A DNA stretch of 64,000 nucleotides, from assembly GCA_964468435.1 (NCBI GenBank), contig CAYXVE010000006.1:62001-126000 (forward strand), written 5' to 3'. Made by a program: the position numbers and the translations under genes. A model generated the notes under the pieces. It had not been told where the DNA came from. It saw only the letters and a list, made by a program, of their open reading frames with translations, and made no database searches. Source of the stretch: JBCCTX01 sp964468435. GTDB taxonomy: Bacteria; Bacteroidota; Bacteroidia; J057. This document shows, one piece after another, positions 63,164 to 64,000 of this stretch; position 1 is the stretch's first letter, and the number at the start of each line of letters is the position of its first letter.

Positions 63164-64000
63164 ATGCAATATATTTTCTGGATCGGACTTGCCATTCTTG
63201 TATATACCTATCTGGGTTATGGGCTGTTATTGTGGGCTATAGTAAGCTTCAGGCGAATCTTCAAGAGAAACAAGCATGTTAATGGGAATAACTGGGAATA
63301 TCCTGAGGTTACCCACCTGATTGCGGCCTATAATGAAGCGGAGATGATAGAATCGAAAGTAAAAAATAGCCTGAATATGAACTATCCTAGGGGGAAAATG
63401 CAGGTATTGTTTGTCACGGACGGTTCTGATGATAATACGCCTTATATTCTGGAAAAAATGGAGGGTATAACACTGATGCACAGGTCAGAGCGCAAGGGTA
63501 AAATTGCTGCTGTCAAACGGGCGATGGAGGTGGTCAATACACCGGTATGTGTTTTCTCTGACGCTAATACCCTTTTGAATCCTGAAGCCATCCAGCGTAT
63601 AGTACGCCATTTTTCAGACCCAGGTGTAGGAGCTGTAGCTGGTGAAAAAAGGATCTTTATACCTGAACAAAGTGCTGCGAACTCGGCTGGTGAAGGTATT
63701 TACTGGAAATATGAATCATTTCTTAAACGTCTGGACTCAGAGTTGAACTCTGTGGTGGGTGCCGCAGGTGAACTTTTTGCCATACGCACCGATCTGTTAC
63801 CACAGATTCCAACTGATACGATCATTGAAGATTTCTATCTCACTGTCTCGATAGCTATGGATGGATACAAAGTCGTTTATGAACCAGAAGCTTATGCCAT
63901 GGAGACGGGATCCGCATCTGTTGAAGAAGAGTTTAAGCGCAAGGTGCGCATCTGCGCGGGTGGATTTCAGGCGATGAGCCGTCTTTCAACTTTATTCAAC
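63164..64000 (+). CDS. Glycosyltransferase family 2, 3' end beyond the window
   Basis: The frame from ATG 63164 is open to the last base (279 codons). It begins with a transmembrane helix (IFWIGLAILVYTYLGYGLLLW), then a GT-A domain: HLIAAYNEAEMIESKV, VLFVTDGSDDNT, VFSDANTLLNPEAI (SDAN is DxD-like) and AAGELFAIRTDLL with the late TIIEDFYLTVSIAMDG (ED acid). This is the processive GT2 (IcaA/cellulose-synthase-like) plan; the Q/RxxRW and C-terminal helices probably lie outside the window. It shows the locus continues. Confidence 0.88.
   Translation, partial: MQYIFWIGLAILVYTYLGYGLLLWAIVSFRRIFKRNKHVNGNNWEYPEVTHLIAAYNEAEMIESKVKNSLNMNYPRGKMQVLFVTDGSDDNTPYILEKMEGITLMHRSERKGKIAAVKRAMEVVNTPVCVFSDANTLLNPEAIQRIVRHFSDPGVGAVAGEKRIFIPEQSAANSAGEGIYWKYESFLKRLDSELNSVVGAAGELFAIRTDLLPQIPTDTIIEDFYLTVSIAMDGYKVVYEPEAYAMETGSASVEEEFKRKVRICAGGFQAMSRLSTLFN

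Overview
The window is chromosomal DNA of a Bacteroidota bacterium. The evidence is several proteins with type IX secretion (T9SS) C-terminal sorting domains, a SprB-repeat adhesin followed by a PorP/SprF-family partner, a TAnnTTTG-type promoter, few Shine-Dalgarno sequences, and families typical of the phylum (DUF2851, DUF4105, DUF2520, MORN-repeat proteins). The gene set is compatible with Saprospiria or Cytophagales, but genus cannot be read from the sequence. I saw no insertion sequence, prophage or CRISPR array.

Layout. 0-7.7 kb: housekeeping and scattered genes (ilvE, partial at the window edge; folD; queE; a staphylococcal-nuclease-like protein; a formylglycine-generating-enzyme-like lipoprotein; aspS). 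7.7-19.3 kb: envelope genes, namely a conserved secreted protein, a T9SS-sorted 5'-nucleotidase whose signal peptide is broken by an in-frame TAG, a thioredoxin-fold protein, a TonB-like protein, a DUF4105 membrane protein, and the SprB-repeat adhesin plus PorP/SprF pair. 19.3-25.4 kb: DUF92 protein, glnS, a DUF721-recF pair, phosphosugar mutase. 25.4-31.1 kb: a 1331-residue T9SS protein of nine ~130-residue modules, three of them almost identical at DNA level, and a secreted MORN-repeat protein. 31.4-40.2 kb: small ORF, beta-barrel candidate, DUF2851, dicarboxylate/amino-acid symporter, polytopic membrane protein, UbiA-type prenyltransferase, DUF177-rpmF, and a lone nuoF. 40.4-48.6 kb: dgcN-dgcA-like D-glutamate genes converging on a GH3/beta-lactamase fusion, then tRNA-Val(GAC), a DUF2520 protein and an M19 dipeptidase; together these suggest cell-wall peptide and amino-sugar salvage.

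48.6-64 kb is a mostly same-strand exopolysaccharide locus that runs off the window: acyltransferase, Hpt protein, response regulator, initiating sugar transferase, an acyltransferase fused in frame to a TolC-like protein with an internal signal peptide, a Wzz/BY-kinase-like protein with a degraded kinase site, four complete or partial further glycosyltransferases plus one upstream of them, an O-antigen-ligase/Wzy-like protein, a methyltransferase and a 40-residue membrane protein. Two intergenic regions in this locus carry the same ~35-bp AT-rich motif at the same internal spacing, one of them a perfect 30-bp palindrome, suggesting a locus-specific regulator.

The most interesting items are the acyltransferase-TolC fusion, the shared palindromic motif next to the Hpt/response-regulator pair, the tandemly amplified module protein, the nonsense codon in the nucleotidase signal peptide, and the FGE-like lipoprotein that keeps both catalytic cysteines.
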